This document shows positions 38,316 through 46,298 of a stretch of 64,000 bases of DNA, one piece after another (positions within the stretch are counted from its first letter, which is position 1; every line of letters begins with the position of its first letter). A program made the translations under genes and the position numbers. The stretch comes from JACVRW01 sp963826165 (GTDB taxonomy: Bacteria; Actinomycetota; Thermoleophilia; Solirubrobacterales; Thermoleophilaceae): positions 62,001 through 126,000 of the forward strand of contig CAWGWC010000003.1 of assembly GCA_963826165.1 (NCBI GenBank). The letters run 5' to 3'. The notes beneath the pieces are model-generated. The model searched no databases. It was not told where the DNA came from and worked only from the letters and a program-made list of their open reading frames with translations.

Positions 38316-40568
38316 ATGAACGAGAACCGCACAAAGAACATTGCTGCGCGCGCCGGTCGCTGGAGTGCTCAGCACCGCAAGAAGGCCATCGTCGGATGGC
38401 TCGCCTTCGTGATCCTGGCCGTGTTCATCGGCGGTTCCGTAGGCACGAAGACGCTATCCGACAGCGACTACGGCATCGGCGAATCAGGTAAAGCCGACAA
38501 GGCCGTATCCGACCATTTCCCCGAGAAGTCGGGCGAGAGCGTCCTGATCCAGAGCCAGAACGGAACTCGCAACGGTGATGCGCAGTTCCGTGAGGTCGTG
38601 GATACGACCGTGGCCCGCCTCGAGAACACCACGAACGTCCAGAACGTCCAGAATCCGTACGCGAAGGGCAACCAGGGCTCTCTGTCAGAGGACGGCAAGT
38701 CCGCACTGGTGACCTTCGAGCTGCCCGGCGACGAAGCCGAGGACAAGGTCGACCCGGCCCTGGCCACGGTGGCGAAGCTCGACCGCCAGCAGGCCGGATT
38801 CCGCATCGAGGAGTTCGGCGACGCCAGCGCGGAGAAGGCGCTGAGCCAGGCCTTCGAGGACGACTTCCAGAAGGCAGAGGTCACCTCCCTGCCGATCACC
38901 CTGATCATCCTCATCCTCGCTTTTGGTGCACTGCTGGCCGCCTTCGTCCCACTGCTGCTGGCCGTCACCGCCGTCGCGGCCGCCATCAGCCTGATCGGGC
39001 CGATCAGCCAGATCGCGCCGGTCGACGAGTCCATCAACTCGGTGGTGCTCCTGATCGGTCTGGCCGTCGGCGTCGACTACGCGCTCTTCTACATCCGCCG
39101 CGAACGCGAAGAGCGCGCCCGCGGCCTGAGCGAGGAAGCAGCGCTGGAGGCAGCGGCGGCCACGTCGGGGCGGGCGGTCCTCGTCTCCGGCATCACCGTG
39201 ATGGCCGCGATGGCCGGCATGTACCTGGGTGGGGCGGCGACGTTCGTGTCGTTCGCCACGGGAACGATCATCGTGGTGGCGATCGCGATGCTCGGCTCGC
39301 TCACGGTCCTGCCGGCGGTCCTGTCCAAGCTCGGCGACCGGGTGAACAAGGGACGCGTGCCCTTCCTGAAGCCGGAGAAGCGCACGGGCGAGCCGCGCGT
39401 GTGGTCGTGGCTGATCGACCGCGTGCTCAAGCGGCCGCTCGTGTCAGCGATCGCCGCCGGAGCCGTGCTGGTCGTGCTCGCCATCCCCGTGTTCCACATC
39501 CATACCGCGGACTCGGGCGTCGACGGCCTGCCGCGCTCCATCGAGATCATGCAGACCTACGACCGCATGCAGGCCGCCTTCCCGGGCGAGCAGTTCACGG
39601 CCGACATCGTGGTCGAGGGCAAGAATCTCAACCCGGCGGAGATCCAGGCAGCGGCCGAGGAGATGCGCCAGATCGCGCGCGGCTCCGATCAGTTCAACGA
39701 GCCGGTCACGATCGACACGAGCCCCGACGGCCAGATCGCCGTGATCGAGGTTCCGTTGGCCGGTACCGGTACCGACGACACGTCGCTGGCCGCGGTCGAG
39801 TCGCTCCGCGAGGACGTGGTGCCGCAGGTCACGTCCGGGCTGAGCGCAGGCGAGGTGGTCGGCGTGACCGGCTTCACCGCCGGCTCGGTGGACTTCAACG
39901 AGCTGATGGCGGAGCGCATCTGGTACGTGTTCGCCTTCGTCTTCGCGATGGCGTTCCTGCTGCTGCTGGTGACCTTCCGCTCGATCGTCATCCCGATCAA
40001 GGCGATCGCGCTGAATGTCCTGTCGGTGGCCGCGGCGCTGGGAATCGTGACCTGGGTGTTCCAGGACGGAAACCTCGAGGGGTTGCTGAACTTCGACTCC
40101 ACGGGCGCGATCACCGCCTGGTTCCCTCTGATGCTGTTCGTGATCCTGTTCGGCCTGTCGATGGACTACCACGTGTTCATCCTCAGCCGGATCAAGGAGG
40201 CGGTGGATCGAGGCGAGTCGACCTCGGACGCCATCTCTCACGGCATCAAGTCGACTGCCGGAGTGGTCACCGCGGCAGCGATCGTGATGGTCGCGGTGTT
40301 CGGCATCTTCGCGACGCTCCAGTTCATCGACATGAAGCAGTTCGGCGTGGGCCTCGCGACGGCCATCCTGATCGACGCCACGATCGTGCGCGGTGTGCTG
40401 CTGCCGGCCACGATGAAGCTGCTCGGCGACTGGAACTGGTACCTGCCCCGCTGGCTCGAATGGCTCCCCAAGGGGCCCGCGCTCGAGGGCGAGGTGGTCC
40501 CGGTGGCCCCGCAGCCCGAACGGCGTGGGCCTCAGCCCACGGGCGAGGCACGTCCGGCCGAGGGCTGA
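38316..40568 (+). CDS. MMPL-family RND transporter
   Basis: A 750-residue exporter with twelve predicted membrane helices and two large extracytoplasmic domains (after helix 1 and helix 7). Family landmarks are LIGLAVGVDYALFYIRR with the Asp-Tyr proton relay, SGRAVLVSGITVMAAMAGMY, and in the second half FGLSMDYHVFILSRIKEAVD and KSTAGVVTAAAIVMVAVFG. MmpL-type proteins export lipids or drugs. Its leader GGATGCTGGCTCCATG nearly repeats that of the upstream AbiEi-like gene. A strong bidirectional terminator follows. Confidence 0.92.
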   Translation: MNENRTKNIAARAGRWSAQHRKKAIVGWLAFVILAVFIGGSVGTKTLSDSDYGIGESGKADKAVSDHFPEKSGESVLIQSQNGTRNGDAQFREVVDTTVARLENTTNVQNVQNPYAKGNQGSLSEDGKSALVTFELPGDEAEDKVDPALATVAKLDRQQAGFRIEEFGDASAEKALSQAFEDDFQKAEVTSLPITLIILILAFGALLAAFVPLLLAVTAVAAAISLIGPISQIAPVDESINSVVLLIGLAVGVDYALFYIRREREERARGLSEEAALEAAAATSGRAVLVSGITVMAAMAGMYLGGAATFVSFATGTIIVVAIAMLGSLTVLPAVLSKLGDRVNKGRVPFLKPEKRTGEPRVWSWLIDRVLKRPLVSAIAAGAVLVVLAIPVFHIHTADSGVDGLPRSIEIMQTYDRMQAAFPGEQFTADIVVEGKNLNPAEIQAAAEEMRQIARGSDQFNEPVTIDTSPDGQIAVIEVPLAGTGTDDTSLAAVESLREDVVPQVTSGLSAGEVVGVTGFTAGSVDFNELMAERIWYVFAFVFAMAFLLLLVTFRSIVIPIKAIALNVLSVAAALGIVTWVFQDGNLEGLLNFDSTGAITAWFPLMLFVILFGLSMDYHVFILSRIKEAVDRGESTSDAISHGIKSTAGVVTAAAIVMVAVFGIFATLQFIDMKQFGVGLATAILIDATIVRGVLLPATMKLLGDWNWYLPRWLEWLPKGPALEGEVVPVAPQPERRGPQPTGEARPAEG

Positions 40569-40598
40569 GCCGGCCCCCCGCAGCAGACCACCGACCAT

Positions 40599-40627
40599 CC
40601 GGAGCCCGCCCCAGTGGCGGGCTCCGG
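40599..40627. terminator. Bidirectional terminator hairpin
   Basis: A perfect 12-base-pair stem (CCGGAGCCCGCC / GGCGGGCTCCGG) with the 5-base loop CCAGT lies between the convergent MMPL and phosphodiesterase genes. It serves both directions by symmetry; no strong U tract is present, as usual in high-GC actinobacteria. Confidence 0.85.
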
Positions 40628-40631
40628 TCGT

Positions 40632-41765
40632 TCAGTGCATCACGACCACGCGCGGCAGCAGCCGGCGATTGCCGCCGAAACGCACCGCCACGGCCAGTCC
40701 CGGCGCCGGGACGGGTCCGGCCAGCCGCGCTCTGACCCTGAAGCGGCAGTCCCGGTCGAGCCGCACCTGGCGGGTCACGAGCCAGTCGTGGGTGGACACC
40801 CGAACCGTCACCGTGCCGCGGCATGCCGAGCGACGGGCCAGGTCCGCCGGAGGACCCAGCACGCCGTTGGCCCGGAAGGCCGTGCCGTCGGCGAAGTAGG
40901 CCGCCCTCAGCCTGCGGGCGCGCTGCCGGCCCAGCGTGGTGGCTGCCGCCAGCGGGTCGTCGCTGATGATCGCGTCGGCGCCCGCCCGGGCAGCGGTCCG
41001 GACGTCGGCGGCCCGATTGAGCGTGTAGGGCGCCACCTCGACGCCCGCGCGGTGCGCGCGCCGCACGTAGGCCCGCGACACCGGCCACTCCGGAGAGATC
41101 CAGTCGTAGCGGCTGCGCACGGCCAGGTCGAGGAAGGCGTCCACCGTCGCACCGAGGCTGAGCAGGCTCGTGGCCACTCCCGGCAACCGCCGGCGCGCCA
41201 CGTCCAGGTGGGCCGGGAGAAAGCTCTGGATCAGCAGCTGCTCGCGCGCAATCCCGCTGCTCAGCACCACGTCCATCACGCGTTCGGCGTAGGCCGGCGT
41301 GGGGTCGTAGTCCGCGTCGGTGGGCACGTTCTTGATCTCGAGGTTGACCTGGGCGCCCGCCGCGCGCGCGTACCGGAGCACCCGTTCGATGGTCGGGATC
41401 GAGCCGCGCGGGGTCACGCGCCGTGTGGGCAGGCCGCTTCCCGGGCTGCCGAGCACGTCGGGCCGGCAGCCGCTGAGCTCGTCCAGCGTCCGCGCGCGGA
41501 CGAGCCCACGGCAGTCGGTGGTGCGCTCGAGAGTGGCGTCGTGGATCGCCACGGGCACGCCGTCCCTGGTCAGCTTGGCGTCGACCTCGAGCACGAACCC
41601 GTCGCGTGCTGCCAGCGAGTAGGCCCGCAGCGTCTCCTCGGCGGCCACCGGGCGTCCGGCTTGCACCGTGCCGCCGCGATGAGCGTGCAGCGAAGGGGCG
41701 GCCGCCGCCGCGGGAGCGGTCACGAGGAGGCAGACACAGGCCAGCAGGGCACGGCGAACGGTCAT
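40632..41765 (-). CDS. Secreted glycerophosphodiester phosphodiesterase-like protein
   Basis: A 377-residue secreted enzyme. A signal peptide (RRALLACVCLLVTAPAAAAA) precedes the GDPD TIM barrel: LHAHRGG (first His-Arg pair), VLEVDAKLTRDGVPVAIHDA (Glu/Asp metal ligands and catalytic His), LEIKNVPTD and ADAIISDDP. About 90 C-terminal residues form an extra beta-rich domain (RGTVTVRVSTHDWLVTRQVR). It would release glycerol-3-phosphate from deacylated phospholipids outside the membrane. It is divergent from another secreted phosphodiester-cleaving type enzyme, only 51 bases away. Confidence 0.85.
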   Translation of the reverse strand: MTVRRALLACVCLLVTAPAAAAAPSLHAHRGGTVQAGRPVAAEETLRAYSLAARDGFVLEVDAKLTRDGVPVAIHDATLERTTDCRGLVRARTLDELSGCRPDVLGSPGSGLPTRRVTPRGSIPTIERVLRYARAAGAQVNLEIKNVPTDADYDPTPAYAERVMDVVLSSGIAREQLLIQSFLPAHLDVARRRLPGVATSLLSLGATVDAFLDLAVRSRYDWISPEWPVSRAYVRRAHRAGVEVAPYTLNRAADVRTAARAGADAIISDDPLAAATTLGRQRARRLRAAYFADGTAFRANGVLGPPADLARRSACRGTVTVRVSTHDWLVTRQVRLDRDCRFRVRARLAGPVPAPGLAVAVRFGGNRRLLPRVVVMH

Positions 41766-41816
41766 CTCGTCACCCTAACCCCGACAATCGCATCGCTGCG
41801 CGTGATAGTTTGCCGC

Positions 41817-43316
41817 GTGTTGACTTTGTGGTCAGTCGCACAAGACTCGCGCAAGGCCCAAACTGCGGTGCTCGCCCTGCTCACGCTCGTGCTCGCGCTC
41901 GCGCCGGCCGCCCGCGCCCAGGCTCAGGCCCCACGCGAGATCACGGTCATGACCTTCAACGTCTGGTACGGCGGCGCGCAGCTCGAGGAGCCCCAGATCG
42001 GGCGGGCCGTCCGAAGGTCGGGTGCCGACATCGTCGGGCTGCAGGAGCCGGAGGGCAACGTGGCACGCATCGCCCGCCTCTCGGGGCTCCAGTACTACGA
42101 CGAGAGCCTCCACGTGATCTCGCGCTGGCCGCTCTTCTCGGTCACCCGGGGCGGCGCCCGCTACGGCTACGCGGCGCTCGATCTCGACAGCGTGGTGGCG
42201 ATCGGCAACCTGCACCTCACCTCCTCGCCCTACGGGCCGGAGGCGGCGCGGGACGGCCAGGGGCCGAAGAAGGTGCTGGCCCTCGAGCGCTCGGTGCGGC
42301 TGCCCGAGATCCAGCCCTGGCTGCGGCCGCTGGCGCGGCTCGGCGCCTCCGGCACACCCGCCTTCCTCACGGGCGACTTCAACTCGCCCTCGCACCTCGA
42401 CTGGACCGACGCCACCACCGCGGCCTTCCCGGAGCGCGTGAAGTTCCCGCTGGCCTGGCCGGTGTCGCGAGCGCTCGCCCGTTTCGGAATCCGGGACTCC
42501 TACCGCGAGGCGCACCCCGACCCGGTCGCCTGGCCCGGACTCACCTGGACCGCCGGCACCCCTCCGCCGCGGATCCGGAAGGTCGAGACGGTCGACCGCA
42601 TCGACTGGGTGATGGCCACCGGCCCGGCAACCACCCTCTCCAGCAAGCTCGTGGGCGAGCAGGGCGGCCCGAGCGTCGAGGTGGGAGTGAGCCCCTGGCC
42701 CTCCGACCATCGCGCCGTGGCCTCCACCTTCTCCGTCACGCCCGCCCGGGCGCCGGCGCTGGTCAGCGCGCATCCGCGGGTCGTCACCCGCGGCGAGCGC
42801 GTGACGCTGCGCTACACGAGGTTCAAGCCCAACGGCCGCAAGGTCGCGATCCTCGGCCAAGGCTCGAACCGGCCGCTGATGTCGATTCCGATCTACGACG
42901 CCTCGGATCACATCGCGCCCCTCCTCGGCACCCGTCCCCTGCGCCCGGGTGCCTACCGGGCTGCCCTGCTCGACCGCCGTGGTGGCGTGCTGGCCGAGTC
43001 GCCGTTCTGGATCGAGGCGCGCGGCACGCGGCCGGGGATCCGCTCGGCCCGGAGCGCGTACGAGCGCGGCGCCCCCATCAGGCTGCGCTTCCGCGGAGCC
43101 CCGGCCAACAAGCTCGACTGGGTGGGCGTCTATCCCGCCGGCGACCCCGACGTCTACAACTACCTCGGCTTCCTCTACACGGGCGCGCGCCCGAACGGCA
43201 GCGTGACCTTCACGCAGAGCGACCTCGGCAAGCTGGCCCCCGGCCGCTACCGCGCGACCCTGATGCTCGACGACGGCTACAGCGTGCTCGCGCACACGAC
43301 ATTCCGCGTGCGATGA
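41817..43316 (+). CDS. Secreted endonuclease/exonuclease/phosphatase-family protein
   Basis: A 499-residue exported hydrolase. From the GTG at 41817, RKAQTAVLALLTLVLALAP and AARAQA form a good signal peptide. The EEP domain (about 40-300) shows VMTFNVWYGG, VGLQEPEG, FLTGDFNSPSHLDW, IDWVMATG and SDHRAVAS with the catalytic His. Two Ig-like repeats follow (ARAPALVSAHPRVVTRGERV; GIRSARSAYERGAPIRLRF). It may act on a phosphodiester or phosphomonoester such as a sphingomyelinase-like substrate. The 20-base operator lies inside its first codons if this start is right; GTG 41868 is an alternative. Its stop overlaps the hydratase start. Confidence 0.82.
   Translation: MLTLWSVAQDSRKAQTAVLALLTLVLALAPAARAQAQAPREITVMTFNVWYGGAQLEEPQIGRAVRRSGADIVGLQEPEGNVARIARLSGLQYYDESLHVISRWPLFSVTRGGARYGYAALDLDSVVAIGNLHLTSSPYGPEAARDGQGPKKVLALERSVRLPEIQPWLRPLARLGASGTPAFLTGDFNSPSHLDWTDATTAAFPERVKFPLAWPVSRALARFGIRDSYREAHPDPVAWPGLTWTAGTPPPRIRKVETVDRIDWVMATGPATTLSSKLVGEQGGPSVEVGVSPWPSDHRAVASTFSVTPARAPALVSAHPRVVTRGERVTLRYTRFKPNGRKVAILGQGSNRPLMSIPIYDASDHIAPLLGTRPLRPGAYRAALLDRRGGVLAESPFWIEARGTRPGIRSARSAYERGAPIRLRFRGAPANKLDWVGVYPAGDPDVYNYLGFLYTGARPNGSVTFTQSDLGKLAPGRYRATLMLDDGYSVLAHTTFRVR
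41821..41840. promoter_or_regulatory. TetR-type operator, copy 1
   Basis: TGACTTTGTGGTCAGTCGCA. It contains TGAC-N6-GTCA and GACT-N8-AGTC inverted repeats and matches copies at 46261 and 55743 in 18 of 20 positions common to all three. It lies at the start of the EEP-hydratase-SDR operon, just downstream of a GATAGT hexamer 7 bases before the GTG, so a bound repressor would block initiation or early elongation. Confidence 0.75.
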
Positions 43317-44095
43317 GCGCCGCGGTCGGGGTGAGCGCCAGGAGCGCCGTCCTCGAGATCGTCATCGACCGGCCCAAGGCCAACGCGATCGACCGCGCCA
43401 CCAGCCTCGAGCTCCACGACGCCTTTGCCCGCCTGCGCGACGATCCGGACCTTCGCGTCGGGATCCTGACCGGAGGCGGCGAGCGCTTCTTCTCCGCGGG
43501 CTGGGACCTCAAGGCGGCGGCGTCGGGCGAGGAGGATCCGTCGAGCGACTTCGGCCCCGGCGGCTTCGCCGGGCTAACCGAGATGTTCGACCTCGACAAG
43601 CCCGTGATCGCGGCCGTGAACGGGCTGGCCGCGGGCGGCGGCTTCGAGATGGTGCTCGCCTGCGACCTGATCCTGGCCGCCGAGCACGCCGAGTTCTTCC
43701 TGCCCGAGCTCGGACTGGGCATCGTGCCCGACGCGGGAGGAGCTCAGCGGCTGCCGCGGCGGCTGCCCTGGTTCGTGGCCATGGACCTGCTGCTCACCAG
43801 CCGGCGGCTGGGCGCGCAAGAGGCCGCCCGATGGGGCCTCGTCCGCTCGGTGCTGCCCGGGGACGAGCTGATGACCGAGGCGCGCCGGCTGGCCGAGCAG
43901 ATCGCCGCCTGCCCGCCGGCCGCCGTGCAGGCCACCAAGGAGATCGCGCGGCGGGGCGAGGGCCTCAGCGTCCAGGACCAGTTCGAGGCGATGGCCGGCG
44001 GCCGCTGGCCCGCCTACTCGCGGGCGCTCGCCGCCGACGACTTCCTCGACGGGGCGAAGGCCTTCGCCGAGGCCCGCGACTCTCGCGCCACGTGA
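43313..44095 (+). CDS. Enoyl-CoA hydratase/isomerase, CaiD-like
   Basis: A 260-residue crotonase-fold enzyme hydrating or isomerising an enoyl-CoA. The oxyanion-hole segments are ERFFSAGWDLKAAA and AVNGLAAGGGFEMVLACDLI. The catalytic-Glu loop is ELGLGIVPDAGGAQRLPRR, closest to crotonobetainyl-CoA hydratase (CaiD), whose equivalent is P-E-x-x-L-G-I-V-P-D-S-G-G. The ATG overlaps the EEP stop and its stop overlaps the SDR start, so the three genes are translated together. A carnitine/betaine-like substrate would fit the amine theme but is inference. Confidence 0.87.
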   Translation: MSAAVGVSARSAVLEIVIDRPKANAIDRATSLELHDAFARLRDDPDLRVGILTGGGERFFSAGWDLKAAASGEEDPSSDFGPGGFAGLTEMFDLDKPVIAAVNGLAAGGGFEMVLACDLILAAEHAEFFLPELGLGIVPDAGGAQRLPRRLPWFVAMDLLLTSRRLGAQEAARWGLVRSVLPGDELMTEARRLAEQIAACPPAAVQATKEIARRGEGLSVQDQFEAMAGGRWPAYSRALAADDFLDGAKAFAEARDSRAT

Positions 44096-44901
44096 GCTCC
44101 GGCCCGAGCTCGCCGCTGACCGAGAACGCCAACGCCGGCGCCGTCGCCCTGATCAGCGGCGGCGGCACCGGGATCGGGCGGGCCACCGCCCTCGAGCTGG
44201 CCCGCACAGGTGCGGCCGTGGCGATCTGCGGCCGGCGCGAGGAGCCGCTCGCTGAGACCCGGCGGCTGGTCGAGGGCTCCGGCGGCCGTTGTCTCGTCCA
44301 TGCGGCGGACATCCGCGAGGAGGATCAGGTCGAGCGCCTCGTGGGCACGGTGCTGGACGAGCTCGGTCCGATCGGCGTGCTCGTGAACAACGCCGGCGGC
44401 CAGTTCACCGCGCCCGCCGAGGAGATCACCCCCCGAGGCTGGCGGGCGGTGCAGCGCCTGTCGGTGGACGCCGCCTGGAGCCTCAGTCGCGAGGTGGCGA
44501 GGCGCTCGATGATCCCCGGCGACGGCGGGGTGATCTTCTTCAGCACCTTCAGCCCGCGACGGGGGATGCCCGGCTTCGCCCACGCCTGCGCGGCCCGGGC
44601 GGCCCTCGAGAACCTCGCCGCGGGCCTCGCGGGAGAGTGGAGCCGTCACGGGATCCGGGTGATCGCGTTGGCCCTCGGCAGCATCCACACCGAGGGGCTC
44701 GAGTCCTACGGCGAGGACCTGGAGGCCACGGCGCGGCTGGTGCCGCTGGGGCGCCTGGGCAGCGCCGAGGAGGTGGCGACGGCCACGGCCTTCCTGGCCT
44801 CGCCGGCCGCCGGCTACGTGACCGGCACGACGATCACGATCGACGGCGGCGTCGACGCCTGGGGCCTGGGCGAGCCACCGCCGCCCGTCAGCTCACGCTG
44901 A
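44092..44901 (+). CDS. SDR of 2,4-dienoyl-CoA-reductase type with altered active site
   Basis: A 269-residue SDR with ISGGGTGIGRATALEL (cofactor loop), AICGRREEPLAETRRL and VNNAGGQFTAPAEEITPRGW, matching the 2,4-dienoyl-CoA reductase branch (N-N-A-G-x-F). The usual Tyr-x-x-x-Lys pair reads HACAARAAL: His replaces Tyr, as in peroxisomal-type dienoyl-CoA reductases, but Arg replaces the Lys. The C-terminus YVTGTTITIDGGVDAWGLG is standard. GTG start overlapping the hydratase stop. It probably reduces an unsaturated acyl-CoA from the same pathway. The last 14 bases overlap the convergent amine oxidase gene. Confidence 0.85.
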   Translation: MSSGPSSPLTENANAGAVALISGGGTGIGRATALELARTGAAVAICGRREEPLAETRRLVEGSGGRCLVHAADIREEDQVERLVGTVLDELGPIGVLVNNAGGQFTAPAEEITPRGWRAVQRLSVDAAWSLSREVARRSMIPGDGGVIFFSTFSPRRGMPGFAHACAARAALENLAAGLAGEWSRHGIRVIALALGSIHTEGLESYGEDLEATARLVPLGRLGSAEEVATATAFLASPAAGYVTGTTITIDGGVDAWGLGEPPPPVSSR

Positions 44902-46249
44902 CCGGCAACGCGAACTCGCGCGGCCCGCGCCCGAGCGCGTGGGAGGCCGCGTCGCGGCCGGTGCGCACCGCGCCCTCCATGTATCCGGCCACCCACTGAT
45001 CGGAGCCGCACACGTAGAAGGGCGGCTCGTGGGTGCCGTGCAGAGGCCCGACCGCCGTCACGTCACCCGGTCGCCAGCCGGTCACGTAGCCCTGAGTCAG
45101 CGGATCGATGCCCCACAGGCGCGTGGCGTAGAGAATGGGATCGAGCGCCTCCTCCCCCATGAGGGCCGCCAGGCACTCGAGATACTCGCGCCGCCGCTCA
45201 GGCTCGGGGGTGGCGAGGAAGGGGCCGAGGCGGTCGGGAGGGGTGAGTGAGGAGAGGATGCCGTCGCGCTGGATCCAGACCGAGGACCAGACGCCGTCGC
45301 TGGTGGCGCCGCCCACCTTCCAGAACGACGACGGGTAGGCCACCACGGTCTTGAAGGCGAGTGCGGCGCGCTGGCGATGGAGCGAGCCCAGACGCTCGGG
45401 CGAGACCCCGCTCACGGCCACATCGCGCAGCGGCCCCACGGGCAGGGCGCAGACCACGGCCCCCGCATCCAGGCGCTCACCGTCCGCCAGCGTCACCCGG
45501 CAACCCGCGGTGCTGACGTCGATCGCCTGCACGAGGCAGCCGAGCCGCAGGCGATCGCCCAGCGCGTCGGCCATCCGCAGCGCGACCGTGGCCGAGCCCT
45601 CGGCCACCCTGAGGCTCTCCCAGTGGCTCTCGTGGTAGAAGCCGTGCGCCCCGGAGGCCGCCTCCTTGCGCAGCTGGGCCAGCAGGGAGGTGCGCTCCAC
45701 CGAGTCGATCGAGAGCGAGAGGTGCATGTGGTCGAGCAGCCGGATCACGCCGGGCCTGGCGCCCTGGGCCCGCAGCCAGTCGCCGACGCTCGCATGGTCG
45801 AGGCGCGCGGCGTCCGGGTGGCTCCACGGGTCGGCGGGATCGACCTCGGCGGCGAGGGCGGCGAAGGCTCGCTCCACCCGCTCGAGGTCGGCCTCGTCGG
45901 CGTCGTCCATCCAGGGCGCCCGCTCGGAGACGGCCACGCCCTCGTCCGCGCCCCACGCGTAGGGCAGGTCGAGCGCGGTGTAGCTGGGCTCGAGCGTGAG
46001 GCCGAGCTCTGCGACGAGCTCCAGGTAGCCGGCCATCCAGTCGCCCACCACCTCGCCGCCGAGCTGCACGGGGCGGCCGTCTGCGAGCAGCTCCTGCTCG
46101 ACCCTTCCGCCGGGCCGGTTCCGCGCCTCGACGACCAGCACGTCGGTTCCGCCGGCCGCCAGATCGCGCGCGGCGGAGAGGCCCGCCAGCCCTGCTCCCA
46201 CAACGATCACGTCATGCAAGCCGCGCTCCTCCGACCATCGGCGCAGCAT
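44888..46249 (-). CDS. Flavin amine oxidase (monoamine/putrescine oxidase-like)
   Basis: A 453-residue FAD enzyme oxidising an amine to imine/aldehyde. The N-terminus HDVIVVGAGLAGLSAARDL and VVEARNRPGGRV form the FAD-binding site. HGFYHESHWESLRVAEGSAT and the C-terminal PPFYVCGSDQWVAGYMEGAV are typical of the amine-oxidase family. No signal peptide. ATG 46249 lies 12 bases from the shared 20-base operator. It is divergent from a class III aminotransferase, so the two genes probably respond to the same amine. Substrate could be putrescine or another diamine given the nearby pot-like importer. Confidence 0.87.
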   Translation of the reverse strand: MLRRWSEERGLHDVIVVGAGLAGLSAARDLAAGGTDVLVVEARNRPGGRVEQELLADGRPVQLGGEVVGDWMAGYLELVAELGLTLEPSYTALDLPYAWGADEGVAVSERAPWMDDADEADLERVERAFAALAAEVDPADPWSHPDAARLDHASVGDWLRAQGARPGVIRLLDHMHLSLSIDSVERTSLLAQLRKEAASGAHGFYHESHWESLRVAEGSATVALRMADALGDRLRLGCLVQAIDVSTAGCRVTLADGERLDAGAVVCALPVGPLRDVAVSGVSPERLGSLHRQRAALAFKTVVAYPSSFWKVGGATSDGVWSSVWIQRDGILSSLTPPDRLGPFLATPEPERRREYLECLAALMGEEALDPILYATRLWGIDPLTQGYVTGWRPGDVTAVGPLHGTHEPPFYVCGSDQWVAGYMEGAVRTGRDAASHALGRGPREFALPVSVS

Positions 46250-46259
46250 ATCCGATTCT

Positions 46260-46289
46260 TTGACTTTGTAGTCAGTCGCACGATATTCT
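46260..46289 (+). promoter_or_regulatory. Promoter of the aminotransferase operon overlapping operator
   Basis: TTGACT (46260-46265) and TATTCT (46284-46289) are separated by 18 bases; the ATG follows 9 bases after the -10. The operator (46261-46280) fills the -35 and the spacer, a classical repression arrangement. The same geometry recurs at 55742-55771. Confidence 0.6.
46261..46280. promoter_or_regulatory. TetR-type operator, copy 2
   Basis: TGACTTTGTAGTCAGTCGCA between divergent amine oxidase and aminotransferase genes, 12 and 19 bases from their starts. It differs from the other two copies only at positions 10-11. Being symmetric, it can govern both directions. Confidence 0.8.
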
Positions 46290-46298
46290 CTCCCCCCA

